In this document: positions 12,513 through 27,100 of the stretch, one piece after another
Layout: every line of letters begins with the position of its first letter
Position numbering within the stretch: position 1 is the stretch's first letter
Source of the DNA: Lagopus muta
Taxonomy: Eukaryota; Chordata; Aves; Galliformes; Phasianidae
DNA length: 64,000 nucleotides
Assembly: GCF_023343835.1 (NCBI RefSeq)
Contig: NC_064437.1
Coordinates: forward strand, 2,317,501 to 2,381,500
Direction: 5' to 3'
Made by a program: the position numbers and the translations under genes
Notes under the pieces: model-generated
Database searches by the model: none
Told to the model about the DNA's origin: nothing
What the model saw: the letters and a program-made list of their open reading frames with translations, nothing else

Positions 12513-14149
12513 AAAACAGTTCTTCAGAACCGACCTTCAGGTAATGGGGGTAACAACACAGCCTGGTGGAGCTGCTGCAGTGCCCTTCGTGTGCCACTGT
12601 TGTTTCCGCTGGAAAAATCTTTACAAATCTGAGCCTGCAAACTGAGCAACAGCTCAGAACAGAAAACTGAGCCAAGCGTCCCATGGATTCTCTTGTAACA
12701 AAGGAATTTACTCCATGGCATACATTAGATACAGAAGGGGCTTCAGTGTCACTGACACTATTGGCAGCTGTGTTAACAGTTGAGGAGCTGGCTTTGTACG
12801 GCAGTACAGTTATTAAATTTCTCCAGAGACCATGACTCATTAATCAAATATTCATACATCTCTGTAAATACACTCTGAACAGAGAATACCCTCAGAGCTG
12901 AGCATCCCAGCACAAGTGCTCTTTCATGTAGCGCTGACAAAATCCTGAGAACATGCGGTCATGTTTTGCATTTCTAATGCTGTATGTACTCCTTAGTGCC
13001 CCGAATCCTAAAAACAGAACACAAATGATCTTACTGATTGCAAGTGTTACACAGTCACAATTAAAATTGCTTCACTATTGCTTCATACCATCTTTTTTAA
13101 AGTGAAGACAGTGGATCGATTCTTCTATTCTTTGTTTACCATCAGACAAGCAACTTTTTCCCATACGGATGGAGAAACCCGAGGCCATGCTCCTATTAAT
13201 ACAAGAATTTGTATTAGCATGAAAACAACAAACCACTGCTTGATCTGGGAAGGCCAAAGCACTTGATATATTTGCAAAGATGTGAGCTTGTTGTATTTAA
13301 CAAGCGCTGTTCTCAGTGTTTCCTCCTGCCACAGAACAGCACATCTCACCTGCGCTGGGGAGGCCCAATACAGCCGAGGGTTTGGCCTCCATCAGGTTGG
13401 GATTGTGGTTCATAGAATCTCTGTGATCTGCTGAGTCTCTTCTCCGTGAACCTCTAAAAAAATTCAGTTTTCTCTCTGAACTCCCCATCCTAATGCCTTC
13501 GTACCAGGTTTTGGTTATTGCATCTGCATTTTCTCACCAATAGCATGAAGTGTTTCGCTAAATTTAGGCTTGATTGTAGAGGAACATCAATACAGAAGAG
13601 ACAACGCTTCCTTTTCTACTTCCTCTTCCCATAAATAAATACCTCCACAGCTCCTGCCACATCAGTTTCAGTGCATTTTAGTTCTCTTTAACAGGAATTG
13701 ACACTCAGGCTTTAGAAAAACAATTCTCTTATGCTTAATTAGGGCACTGACTGAGATGGGGTGGCAACAGCCTGTCCCACCTCTCCCATATAGGCCTAAA
13801 TCTGAGCCCCTTGCTCCACATTAAAGCTCTGGGTATCTGTTACCACTGAGGACAGCACAGGGCTGCAGTTACCATCCCTGCTGCCTCTTCTCCACCTGAT
13901 CCCAGCATCCCCATCCCAGGCATCACGTGCGCTCCCACTGCCCTGGGTGACCTCATCCTCTGACCCACAAACCGCTGCGTGAGGATAAATACCCAAAACG
14001 TTGACTTTTAATACTGTTCCCTTGGGACATGGGGATTCACTGGCAGGATCAGAGTGTAAGGAAGGAGTAGATGGGAAATAATTATGAGTGAGTGCTGAAG
14101 GGAGAGTGCTGAAAGCCTTGGCTTTGAAACGTGCCTGCACACCCACTAC
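12513..14149. other. non-coding flank
   Basis: No gene, RNA or repeat family that I can support. A 143-codon minus frame at 13796-14227 has no recognisable features. Confidence 0.6.
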
Positions 14150-17100
14150 AGCTAGGCAAAAACAGCTCACATTTATTTGTGCATCTTCTTGCATAAATAA
14201 AGCCCTGCTGACTTGCTTTGATGGCATTTACGACCACATTTATTCATAAACATTAGAGTGAGCAAGTTTTTATTTGCAGGAGCATTCATAGAAAACAGAA
14301 GCGTTGTGAATTCTGGTGTGAATAAATACCAGAGAGCTCTCACATGAGAAGGGCTTCTGCAGTCATTAAGTAAAGCTCCTTTTACTATGCGCACCGTGGA
14401 ATCAAACAATTACAGCTGCCTGTGAACTGCTTACAAACAGGGAAGGGAACTGTTTAGAAAGCTCAGTTAGCCTCAATTAGGCAGCAGAAATCGTCTCTTG
14501 AAGATAAGCAGTCATGTGGTCGAGTGATGATTGCTCAGGGCTCCATCCCACCTCACTCCAACGTCTCTTTACATCTTTTTGGCAGCGGATGAAAATGTTT
14601 CACGAGCAGAAAGCAGGGTGGGCTGTTCGTATTCATTTGTGGGATTATTGACCTTTCATAACTCACGGTTGCCTTTCATGCCATCATTTGGTTTAAGAGA
14701 TTGTCAATATCTCCGGGAATAAATCAGCTCTCCAGAGTGAGTCCGTTTTCTTACTGTAATTAATGGCAAATAGGAGATCCATCTCTGCATCCTCAAACAC
14801 GTGGCGCTGTCACTGACTGACTCACCTGCTTCCACTGCCAGCATTTCGTGGCTGGGATGGGGACAAAAACCAACCCACTGAAGGGAAGAAGTATGTAAGC
14901 CCAAGGCACTGCCTAGGCGATGGTCCTGAGTGGCTTTTGAGACATTCTGGAAGGTGGTCTGCAATCCTCCAGGCTGCTTTGTGTAGAGATGAGTTCTCAC
15001 TAGCTAATGGTCTGTGCAGTCCGGTGCCACCAAGCAGGGGTTCATGGAGTTCTCTGAGGAAAAAGGCCACTGCTGGGTGTGGGTAACTAATGCTCCTTTG
15101 GTTTGTGTTTGAAGGCAGCAGCAGCAACAGTGATGACACAAATTAATTGCACGGTTTTCAGGAGGTAATGCAGACAAGGTGAAGAGAATTACTATGCAAT
15201 TAACATAGTTTCCAATTAAAGTCCCCTGTAGTTACTGAAAAACATTAATTTCTAGTAACGTGGTAATTTAACTTGTGTCACCACTGTACATGGATCTCCA
15301 GCACCAGGGCAACAAGTGGGCTTCTCAGTGCTGGAGCCTTGCATGAGAAACAGGAAAAACAATCTGAAAATAGCTGTCAGTTTTTAATAGCTGCTTGTGG
15401 TCAGCTGCTCACAAAACACCATTGTGGTGAGGAGAAGGGCTTGGTAACAGATCGAGGAACCATAGTGAACAATGGCAGCCCTCAGCCTGAAAGGACTATT
15501 TGAATAAACTCTGCGTGTTTCCAACACTACGTTTCTTTATGAACACGTTGCAAGAAGGCTGAGACAAACGGAACTTTTTCCCCCCTTTAAGTTTGCCGTC
15601 GGGATGGCAGACTGACATTTTTCCTCCTAACAAGTGCACTGTAGCTCTTATTTCCGTGTGGCCATTCCCAGCACAAAACCTCCGACCCAAAGGCCTGGAG
15701 CAGCCGCTCCTTTCTGCTTGGTGCGAGGTCAGAGCCAGCCCAGTGGGCAGCTGCACGCAGCCTGGGCAGCTCGGGAGGCAGATTTGTCCCTTAGCTCCAG
15801 CTGGCTCCTGGTGTAGGCCTGCAGGAACTTGGGCCGTGCTCTGCACGTACCTGCAATGTAGAAACCAGCAATGCCACACTCAGGAGCAAGTCCACTGCAC
15901 GGCTCTGCCTTTTCTTAGTTTAATGCAGCTGAGTACCGCTCCCAGCTTCATTACTATTGCAGGCTCCTGATCTTTACAGTCTCTAAAGCTTATTACATTT
16001 TATTATTATGACTACAACAACAGAAGTTGTAAATGGAAAAGGCATTATTGATTCAGCTAATCCACTGCATGCAGGATTGCTCTTTGCTGCGTGTGTCGGC
16101 CTTTGGGCCAGCCTGGTTGGCAGCAGCCCAGCATCGGCCCTCCAACACTTCTTGCACTGTGAAAGCACGATGCAACTGCATGCCTGATTCCTGCCTGCTG
16201 TCACCCAAAGGATCCAGGGGACAGTTGTGCATTCTTTGCTGAAGCTCCATGAATCTGAGCCTCACTAATCAGGAGTCTCCTATTTTCCAGTTCCCAGTGA
16301 CATACCCAATTCTCCTCATTTTGACATCTAAATTCCATAAATACGTCGTTTACTCCCTCTTCTGGGCTATTAATGAAAAATATTAAGTAAGATCCAAGCC
16401 AAACATCCTCACATACATGCAGCATGTAAAAATATTATGCCAATTATCGCTGTGATTTAACCGTGCAGAGGTTACTAATTTAGACAAACGATGTGTGCCT
16501 TTGTTTTCTGTTTCTGAAAACGATGAAACCACCAATAATCTCATTTTGGCTTCTTGGAATATTAACTCAATTAGCACCTGGAAACGCACGCTCCAGCCCT
16601 GACACGTGCACACACCCGAGCTGGCTCTGCCTGAAGCCCAACTATTCGTCATTTCTTTCTCATAAAAGGCAAAAAGGTGCTTTAATGAATACATGTGCTG
16701 CTTATTTGGAGAGACAACATTTGTGCCTTCTGTGCCTGAATGGCACTTAGCATGGGTTAACATTTGGTTTACAACGCAACAATAAAATTTGTCTTTATTG
16801 CAAATAAACACAGTATTCACACCTTACAGTATTTTTTTAGATGCAGGATTATATTCACTCTTAGAGGCTCTAATACAAACGAGGAAGGCGCACGCATTTC
16901 GTGTCTCACACCTTTTTTATTTTCTAAGCAGCGTTGATACACGTTTTAAATACTGCATTTACGTTGTTAAAACATGGACCTGTTTATGTACACTTGTTTG
17001 CAGTTTGAGAACACACGCTATCAAGTCATCATTTGTACAGTAACAACATATAAAAAAATAATCACACCTGGAAATTTAAACACCCGCTGCCCTGTTTGCT

Positions 17101-17410
17101 TCGATCTAGAAGCTGCACCAGCAGGAAAGGAGCCTCAGCACTGCGATAGCTGGATCAGGAAACAAACACCACTCCTCTAGTAATTGTCCTCAGCTGCTTT
17201 GATTGGTTGCAGTTAATTTAATAGTATAACCTTTAAAAATTGTGGGGCAAGGTAATACTTTATCTTCACTCCTCATATTAAGGTTCCAAAGCAAGCTTAA
17301 TGAGAAGCCATTATAAAATCATACTGCTAAATAGTATCTTAACTCACAATTGAGCCTATATAATTATACCAGTATTGCAACTGACAATTACGACTGCTGT
17401 ATCAGACTCC
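14150..17410. other. region with several candidate conserved non-coding elements
   Basis: Repeat-free, with AT-rich blocks at about 14160-14440, 14560-14790, 15960-16060, 16260-16960 and 17205-17400. These are dense in homeodomain-type TAAT/ATTA cores (for example ATTAATGAAAAATATTAAG near 16368). A 145-codon minus frame (16383-16820) crosses one block without coding character. Called by its look only. Confidence 0.3.
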
Positions 17411-17867
17411 CATCTGAGCAGCGCGGTGTACGAAAGGTAACTCACAAGTGCTGCACTAACTACTACTTGGGCTTAACGTGACCCAGGTCAGAGCTCTGCC
17501 CTCAGCACATGCAGCACCATGGTCCCAAAACCCAGGCTGGGTGCCTGTGATAGAAAACCAAAGCGCTGAGCTCTGCTCAGGACCTGTCCCAGACTGAAGA
17601 ACGCGAGGGCTGCAGGTCAGGGTTGACCTTTACCTTTAGGAGGTGACACCAGGAGTCAGGCACACGTCAGCAGAGCTGGCTCTAAGCAGTGCCACCCCTG
17701 TGCACCAGCGCCAGGCAACCTTCACATCATCCAGCTAGTGGTGAACCACAGCAATTAGTACATTTGGAAATGACATTTTGAAGACTATTAACATATAAAA
17801 CATTATCCTCTTTATGAAAATAGACCAATTTCAGCACGGCTTGCCTTTTTGGAGGAGAAGGACACAT

Positions 17868-17878
17868 TTTATTTTATT
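17868..17878 (-). terminator. candidate ATG4C polyadenylation signals
   Basis: On the minus strand two overlapping AATAAA hexamers lie 60-70 nt after the ATG4C stop (TTTATTTTATT-type sequence on the plus strand). They could end a very short 3'UTR. A further AATAAA at about 16793-16798 could serve a longer form. No transcript evidence is available here. Confidence 0.3.
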
Positions 17879-17937
17879 TTTTTTCTGAAGGCAAGTGTTC
17901 TCCTGGAGAGCTGCCCATCACCTGGTGGGAAATGTCC

Positions 17938-18108
17938 TTACAGCAAGACAAACTCCTCAGTACTAAATCTCTTTAATCTTTTCTTTTCATCCTCAGAGAA
18001 AAGGTCATTTTCTTCATGGAGTGGACTGGAAGCAAAGTCATAGTCTCTGGAATGGCCCTTCACAAAAGTAAACAAGGGGTATTTTTCCTTGGATGAAGAT
18101 TTCAGCAT
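17938..18108 (-). CDS. ATG4C: ATG4C last coding exon
   Basis: 171 nt including the TAA stop. It begins [20 protein letters not shown], carries an acidic stretch [11 protein letters not shown], and ends FSTEEFVLL. The terminal FVLL fits an F-x-x-L LC3-interacting motif, known at the C terminus of ATG4 proteins. The acceptor is CATTGTAG|ATG. Confidence 0.96.
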   Translation of the reverse strand: MLKSSSKEKYPLFTFVKGHSRDYDFASSPLHEENDLFSEDEKKRLKRFSTEEFVLL

Positions 18109-21100
18109 CTACAATGCAAAACACCAGATATAAGATGTCACACCGGAAATGAAGAAATACGGTGAGCAGTTACATTAATCTAATTATGGCTGTGAAATGG
18201 ACAACGCATCTCTTATTATCTTAATTATCATACTAGAACAACGCATTGCACATGCTAAACATCACCTCCTCCTTTTAAACAAATATTTCCTTCCATTTCT
18301 TCTTCTTGTGATAGTGAAAAAGCCACTCTGATTCCTTCCTCTTTACTGTCGTTCAAAACTCTCCACTTCATTCTAGTTTATTATAATGGCCACTGGCTGT
18401 TCTAAGGTGAAAGCTGGGGAAAGGGCAAGGAGCTGTGGCAAAGGCATACACTGAGTAACAAGCAAAAGCAAAGGAAGAGTAACAGATGAGTATTTGCAGA
18501 AGAAAGGAAAAAAGTCGGTCAGGAAACAAAGCATTTGTAAGTCTTATGAGACCACACAGCCAGATAGGAGCCCACAGGTAAAGTCAGATATTCGGGTTTT
18601 ATTTATTTTATAACAGCAAACTGTGCCAAAGTATGTATTTTGTGACTTTGAAAAGGCACCAAAGAGTACATTTTGCAAAGTTCTCATTTCTAAGAGCACT
18701 TCACACCAGCCGTTCTGGAGATCTGTAGCTGGGGTTGGTTTATAATATGGAAAAACAAGGAACCCAGCTGTAGGACATTCTTATTGCAGCTGAATCTGCC
18801 TTTGGCAAAGACAGTGGCCAAACTCAAGAAAAATGGCTCCTGCTCTGTTTTGCAGGCATGCCTTACGTGGTACAAAGTAAGCACGTGTGGGACCAGGGCT
18901 GTAATTGCTGCAATAATTCTCTAACAGGGGAATGGCAGTGGATAGGTCTATTTTACTTGCAAGTTCTTCAAATGCCACTGTGATGGGATTTCTACAGTGC
19001 TTTGATAACCACCAATATTTTTACTATTTCACTGTTCAAGTCTGGATGCATTTTCTTGTCTCTCAATCTACCAGCTATTTAATTCCAAACTAAACTACAG
19101 CAGCTAAGTAACTGGCAAGTACAGAAACAAAGGGCAACTTAAATGGATTTTCACCACTTTCTCAATTTGGGCCCCTGATTTCAGTGCCTTTATTTCTCTG
19201 TCCCCAAGTACATGGCACATAAGGTTTATCCTCAGGCAATATAAGCAAGCCCTTTTGTCCCATCTCTTATTAGCCACAAATGCAGCAAGAATCTGAGTTT
19301 GTTAACCTCGGCTGCACACAGCAAACTGAGTGCACTGTGCCAACAGTTCGGGAGTTACAGTGCTCAAATTGCAAGAGGAAATGCAGAAGAGCAGGAAAAA
19401 ACAAAGCATGTGAAGGACTGAAAGACCACCAAATGTTTTTCAGATGGCATCTGTATCTCAACTTTCCTGTATTACCAAACTGCTGTGTCTGAAATGCACT
19501 GATACAAAATAATGTCATTAACATTAGAGGGATATCCAAAGTATGAGGAAAACAGCTTGCACAGATTTAAGTCTCTGAGCTGTGAGCCGTGACTGTTTTC
19601 ACAGCTTATGTGCAGGGAAACAAAAGTGCTTCATCCCGAACTCAAAAGGAAACAGGAGAAAGAAAAGCAGAACTTCCAATGCAAGTGATTTTGTAATGAA
19701 ATTTTTGACCTCTCTGAGTAAGAATCAAAAGAAACAACTTCAGTATCAATCAAAATCTACCGAATATGAAGTTTAAAATGCTGTTTTAACTGTAATGCTA
19801 ATGCCACCTAACAAGGCAATCAGAATGCTGCACGAACATTCATTCTTTGTGTGGATGTGGTAACTGCTATGGTTAGAACATTAATATCATGAACAGTTCT
19901 GCTGCTCTGGAATCCTTTTTTACATCACAGAACACTGTTATTTGCTACCGCCGTTAATACCACAGATTAGTCAAGCATTCATACGCTGGAATAATCAAGA
20001 AAAAAAAAGGTCGATTACCTTTGGACCTAAGTAAACCTCCACCTGTGCTGTCCAAGTGGAAGGACCCGAGCAGACACATTTACTGGGTGATACCTGACTT
20101 CAAAACATTGTCACCGAATTACAAAGGCGCCGCTTTACATTTCAATGCAATCAGAAACAGCACTTAGGCTAACAAGAAATAACAGACAATTTTGACCCGA
20201 TCAAATACTTCCATTTAAAAAAAATTCCTCCCGAGGGATTTCGGTGCCTTTCGGAAGGCGCCGCGGGGCGCGGGGCAGCTCGGCAATATTCTCACTTCAA
20301 TAGCGCCACCTCGCGGCGCCGCCCGGCAGCACCGACGCCCATCACCCCCAGCTTCACGTACCGGTGAAAACAGATGGAATGAAAACCAATCTAGATCTCT
20401 CTGATTGTGAAAGCAGCAGTAAATACCGAGAAAAGAATGATTCCTGCTTGGTACGGCCGAGCTGGTTCTCTGCCTTACCCGCACGCAGCACACGCGCAGT
20501 TGGGCTGAGGGCTGCAGCTCCGACACCCACCTTTGTTATTTCCTCAGAAGCCTTCTCAAAGTCCTGCACAGTTCTACAGTAAAATCCTATCGTACAGCTC
20601 GGATCCATTTTTTTGAATGACATCTTTTTGGGAGAAGGACAGTGGAATGACTGCAACATGCAAGATTAAAAACCATCAGATAGATTGTTAAGGTTCAGGA
20701 TAGCACAGACCCAAACGTTCACTTTTTCTGCCTTAATGAACAGCCTTAACATACAATCCCCTGCATCGTGTGTGTTAAAACCCAGCAAATCCTTAAAGTT
20801 ATTTCTTCCCCCCCAACATGCCAGTAATTCTGCCCCTCTCCACACGCTTTACGCGTGCAAAGCCCCTTGCAGTGATGCTGCATTCGCCAAAGTTGCTGGT
20901 GGCACCGTGGCAGTTTGACATCTATCGCAGCTTGAGCAGTGCTTTATGAACGTTCCCAAGGCAGAGGAGGTGAATGTTTTTCTGCAAATTGAATCAGTAA
21001 CAGCTTGTGCACTATCTCACAATTACTGCTTTACTACCACCGCCCATTGCCCCTTCCCTCCCCCAGCCTCTATAAAAGCGACATAATGGCATAATCCAAC

Positions 21101-24100
21101 CTCTTCTATTTTCCTTTGGTAAATGAAATGGGTTAAGAAAAACCAAAACCACACACACACACAAAAACCTGGATTACAGTAATCCACAAGTAGGAAAAAA
21201 AAACCCAAACAACCAAAGAAAAGCACGCTCTGCTTTATAAATACATATTTTTTCTTAATGCAAAATCTCTTTCCATGACAGATGATGATGTGACAGCCCT
21301 GGGAGCTGATGCTATCAGCAGCCGTTGCAGAGAAGATAAAACAAACAAGCCCAAAGCACCCTCGCCACTCTTCTTTCTTTGGCAGTATCTGAAAGAACAG
21401 ACACCCATCTGCCATTTACCCTGACGGTGCTGTGTGCTCACCGATCACAGGAGCTGTGCTTTTGGTAAAGCACAAGTTAGGCTGTGGATTCACGCCGGCA
21501 GCGGAGCAGCAGCCCCGGCTCCCGTGCCGACAGGGCGGGCACAGCTCGGCACTGCAGCTAACAGCACCGCGTCCGCACGGCGCTGCAACACAGCGACCGC
21601 CCGACCTAAACGCAGGTTTGGTCACAACTTCTGACGGGGATCAGCATCCCCCAGGGCATATTGTGCTCTGTGTCCTTGCACGGTTCAATACGAGCCGCTG
21701 TGGCACGGCGCTGGGCAGCGCGGGGTTGAGACCGCAACGGCGGGGCTCCGTTAGCAGCACCAGCACGGCTCCTCTGCACAGAATCACAGCTGCTACAATG
21801 CGATTCGACTGCAGCAACAGCAACCCCTGACAGACAACGTCAAGCAGTCCCTGGGCTAGAAACCCATCTCGTAGTTTTAATATATTTTTTTTTGCTAGGC
21901 AAAGTCAATCTACAGCAGACAGCAGCACCGGTTACCTGGTGTGAGAGCATCTGACAGCGTGTTACACAGGGGTGGGTGCTGCTGTTTAGTTGCTTTTACA
22001 AACCTGAGAGCTGTTTCTATTCAACCTCTGCTAAAAAAAAAAAACCCCAAAACAAACAAAACAAAAAATCTAAGCAAAGATTAGAATTAATATTCATCCT
22101 GGACTCTTTTTTTTTTTTTTTTCTCCCCAATTCAGGTTTCAAAAGCAGAAATTGAAGGCTGAATCTTCCGAATCTTCCTTCCTGAGTCACCAAATCCATA
22201 AATGCTTCACGTATTTATTCTGCCTTAGATCTCACATTTCACCACCAACATTCTGCCTGCAGTTGTGCTGCACCGTTCAGGGCAGTATTCTTAATGCTAC
22301 ACAAATCACCACACAACAAAGAGAAGTGGGTAGGCATTTTTTTTCCACTCCTCCAAACAAATGGATTCTGGAAGCCAATACAGAGTGGATTGATTTCCAA
22401 CTTATTCTGGACAATTTGTCAATTTTGAAAATACTCCCTACAGATAAATCTAACAAGCAACTATCCACACTAAGAAAGCAATTTCTGTTTACTTTTGACA
22501 TTTCTGGACAAAGATATAATGCTATTAAATGCACTAAGCATTAAATTGCAATATATTTTCCGTCTGCAGAAAAGCATTACAGCGCGATCAAGCCAAGCTG
22601 GCAGCCTGCGTGCCTTCAAAATACATTTGAAAACCTTCTTATTATTTGGAAATTCATATTCATGCCAGCCTGCAGCATAATGTGCAGAATTAGTCACGGG
22701 AACAGAAGACAAAAAGATGTGTATGCTTTGTAGGCTGGCCGCTGAGCTGCGATGCGACCTTAAGGAAGTCACTTCAGCTCCACATCCCTGCGCTCTCCCC
22801 ACCTTTTGTCTGCCTTACCCAATTAAAGTGTAAAATGTTCAGAGAAGGCGCTGTATTTTACAGCAGTTATTAGCATTAAGGGGCAAAGATCTTGGTTATA
22901 ATCGCTGGCTGCTGCCACAAAGCAGCAGCAAAATAGGTGGAGAGCCAGGACTCAGCATCTCTCCCTTCAAATACCTCGACAGGGAAAATCCAAAGATACC
23001 CCAGGCAGAAACTTGTATCATTCTTATAGATATTTTCCGATACATTTGGCTGACACTAAAATAGCAACCATGTTCCCTTCCTGAATTCAGGACCCTCTAA
23101 CCTTCCAGAGGTCCCTAGAATTCCACCTGGCAAGCCATGCCACTTACAGCATCTTGCTAAGCACTCATACTGAAAAATGTTTGCTTTAATTCAGCCCTAG
23201 GATTTAACATTAGCCCTTTGATATATGTAATCTCTTTCCCTAAATACTTAATACTTTTTAATGGTGTTGTGATTAAGGTATTGTGATCAATTTCCAAATA
23301 TTACCTCCTTGGAACTGGTATGTTAGCAGGTATTTCTTTTCATGATAGTAATTAGAACACTGACACTCATTCAATTGTCCTCTCTCAGCTGAAGTTAACT
23401 CCTAGCTGCTATATAAACCAGAAGCCATATAACTTCATTATACACCATCTGACTTGCATTCTCAGTGTATCAAGCCAATTTAAGAACACCTATTCTGTTT
23501 TTGAGCTGTGAGTTCAAGAGCTACTTAAGACAAACTTCCACTTTTGCAGGACTTTACTGCAAACCTTCCAGAATCCAATGTGAAGTGAGAGTATTTCAGG
23601 GGGTGACAGGCATACGTATGCACCCTTCTTCCTTATTTAAATGCAGCTGGGTTTTTCTGAAGCTGCATTTCCACTTTAGGAGTGCTTCAGTGCAGAACAC
23701 AGTGGTGTAAGGAATTAGCACTAATAACCAGCTCTGTTCCAGAAGCCTGGATGCTGTCCTAAGCAATGCATGCACCCAGTGTGCATTTCCAGCTTGATAG
23801 GAGCTGCTTTGAGGAGCCTGGGAGCTCACGAGGAAGTCGGACAGACCAAGATCAAGGAGAGTTTGTACAGATGGCACTGAGTGCTTTCACTGTGAGTACT
23901 GTGGCTATTGAACTTCTGCAGCTGATAATGTTTTCCCATGGTGCTTGTAAATGGAGTCCTTTAATAACCTCCTTGAAGCTCTATCTATTTTCAATGCGAG
24001 TTATTTGGAAAGAAGTTAAAGAAAAGGGAAAACAGTACTGTAAAATAAAGAACATGGTTTGTAACACCCAGGCACAGACACATTGCACCTACTGGCACCA

Positions 24101-27100
24101 AGAAAGTCACAGCCTAAAAAGGGCTGGGAGGGAAAGAAAGAGCAACCCCAGTACCAACACCTTCAGACAGCTTGATTAAAAATAATAAAACTCATTAAAG
24201 AAGAATCTCTGCTTCCAAACTGACTATGGGCACCTTGCAGCTTGAATTTCCAACACAATAAAATTATGAAAACACAACCAAAAATGAGTGAACCCAGTGT
24301 ATATCCAAGTAAATCGGGTTTGAGATCTCCAAATGCTGGTCCTTTTCTCCAACAGAAAAAAGATGTAAGTAAAGCAGTCATCTAGTTTTGAGTTTTTCCA
24401 ATCCTTAAAAATAAAAAGATGTAAGTTAACGATGTAAAAATTAAAACCTCATATGGCGTTTTTAACCTCTGGTCATTTCTGTTGATTACAGGCCTATAAA
24501 GGAGGGCAGAACTTTGATAAATAACTCGTAACTGTAAAACCATAAAGATGCAGCTAGCTAGAACATCTCTAAATAATTAGTGTTTGATTCATATGGGAAG
24601 AAAACAGTGCCAGGTCTATATCCATAGTACCTCAAGAGGGAAATCCTTTATGCTGACATCTACAAAAGATTGGCAGTAATGAGGATCCATGTAAATCAAA
24701 CTGTCATCTGCAAGGACAAAACAGAAGACAAGTAATTCAAAAAACACCTTATTATTACACTGCTTACAATCCAATTTCTATGCAGAACAGCAGAAAAAAA
24801 CACCAGCAAGTAACTGCTTGCCAGGCTGATATTCATTGACTGAAGCATAGGTTTTTGCAGGACAGATTAACTTTTGCATAATCAAACATGCTTGTATAAG
24901 CAGAATTTTTATAAAGTGATGAGACTGTCATCTAATTTTTGGTGATAAAATTACTTTTACAAACATACAATTATATTCTGGAGTTTGCATATGAAAAATG
25001 TATTGCGCTGCTTCATCCTGACAGGAAGAATATATTGCTTGTCATCTGAGCATCAACTACCAGCACTTAAACGAGCCAAAAGTAAATACGTAAATAAGAA
25101 CTGCCAGATAGGAATGGCAAAGCTCCTGAAGTTTGGTGAAACAGATAAATTATGCCTTGTTTATGCAACAAGGGAAATTAAATATACATTTTACAGGATC
25201 CAATTACTATATGAGGCGAATGACAAATGAATGGACTTTGGTAGATATGATGAATTAATAAGGTACTCGTTTTGCTATTTTAATCATGCTATTTCCCACT
25301 GGCCCTACATCAACTTCCTAACTCTTAAAGAAAAATACTGAAGAGTCATAACATATTAAAGTACTAACCTTGAAATCCAGCAAAGTAATATGACTGCTTG
25401 GGTTTGCCACCAATAATACCAACACAATACTCAAGGCTTAAAATACCCTACAAGCAGAACATTAAATAATTAGGACAGTGCTAAACAGAAAAAGGAGCAA
25501 ATGGAATCAAAATCTTTTATTTTCCTGTACTGTTTTTAGGCAGATCACTATTTTTTCTCTTCTTCACCCCCAAACTCCCCAGGTACTTGACATTAGGAAT
25601 TACTTTCCTGGCTATGTCATCCTGCACATCTCCTGAGAGTTCCCAATCCAACCTGGGTTATTAAGATAAGTACCTACAAAGCAAAATAAATCAGCATGGA
25701 GGTCCTCTCACAAGGTTCTGTTTCTCTGTGGGGCTCATTGGGGGACTGTGTGCATCCAGTCTTGGCTGAACACAGCTCTCCATTTGCTCCCCATCAGCTC
25801 CAGCAGGAGCTGCATTTTGCCAACACTGCGTGCTTTGGAAATGGAGCCCAACTGTTCTAACACAATTGAAGCCCAAGACCATTAAATACTCTGAAAAGTG
25901 AGCAGCCTTTAAAAATCAGTAAATCATGGTGGCTTTCTGGTGGCACTGCACAAACCTTGGGTTCACCGCTTGGACGCTGGCCTGAAGTGGGACAGCAATC
26001 CAGAAGAGAACCATCTCAGCTAAAAGGAAATCTCCATTAGCTGGCAATCATACCCATATCCTCTCCTCTAGGATATCACCCATTAAAATTATAACCATTA
26101 CATTATCATTGTCCAAGCTGGGAGAATTTCTCTCAACAAAATGATTGATATTTCCTGTTCTATTAAGGCCAAGGCTTCTTGTTGAGATAAATTTTTCCTT
26201 ACTCAGACAATGATAAAGTAATGGAACATGACAAAAATTGTTGTATGCCTAACTTGAGACACTAACAAAGTCAGCTTCAATGTAGTTTATCCAGCCTGAG
26301 AGAAAATGCTTATTTAAAATATAAATGAGAAGGCTTTTTGAGAAAATGTTCCCTGATACTTAACGTTACAGTAGGTTTAGGCAGAGGAGAAGGAAAGGCT
26401 GCATCAGCTGACAACGACACATCCTCTGCCAGTGAAACAGGAGGAGAGCAAAGCTATTTAGAGTAATGAATAACTGTTTAATCTATGGACATTTTCTTGT
26501 GAAACTGAATTATGAAATATTTATCAATTTTCATCCATAAATATAAAACCCTTTGTAAAAATTACCTCTGGTACTACATTCTAAAATCTGCATTTTTAAC
26601 TTTAATCCAGACCCCAAGAAATTCAGTCACTGTTCAGCGAGCAGCCGAGAGAGGGACTGGGGTGACTGATGGACTCAATTGAAAGCCCTCTTATCACAGT
26701 CCCCATTATCAGCAACTGTGAGAGGCAGCGCCGCTCCTGGTGAGGCAGCACAGAACTCTCCTCAGTGAGGCTGGTGCTGCTAAGCAAACCTAAATGTGCC
26801 TGTGCTTGGAAAGTCAGTGCCAAGCAAACATATTTCATTCTGGCAAAAAAGCGCTTTCGATAGCTAAACTGAGAAAGCCTCTGCAGGGTAGGACCGGCTA
26901 CAGACACCCATCAATCATAAAAGCCAACATAAAAGAGTTGGAGTCACTTTCCTTTAGCTGAGAAAACCTTATGGAAGTTGCAAAAGCAACTGTTTGTTAG
27001 CTTACAAAGGAAAGGCCCATGCATTTTCCTGGACGTGACTGATCCAAAGGCACTTTTGCACCTGATGCTGGAAGTAAAGTGAGGTTGTTGTACACCACGT

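Noticed and set aside
12231-12645. Overlapping frames of 100-133 codons
   Set aside because: They lie in a truncated CR1 copy read in the wrong direction, so they are repeat shadows.
22107-22122. T16 run as the poly(A) tail of a retrocopy
   Set aside because: No coding remnant, target-site duplication or polyadenylation signal lies beside it.
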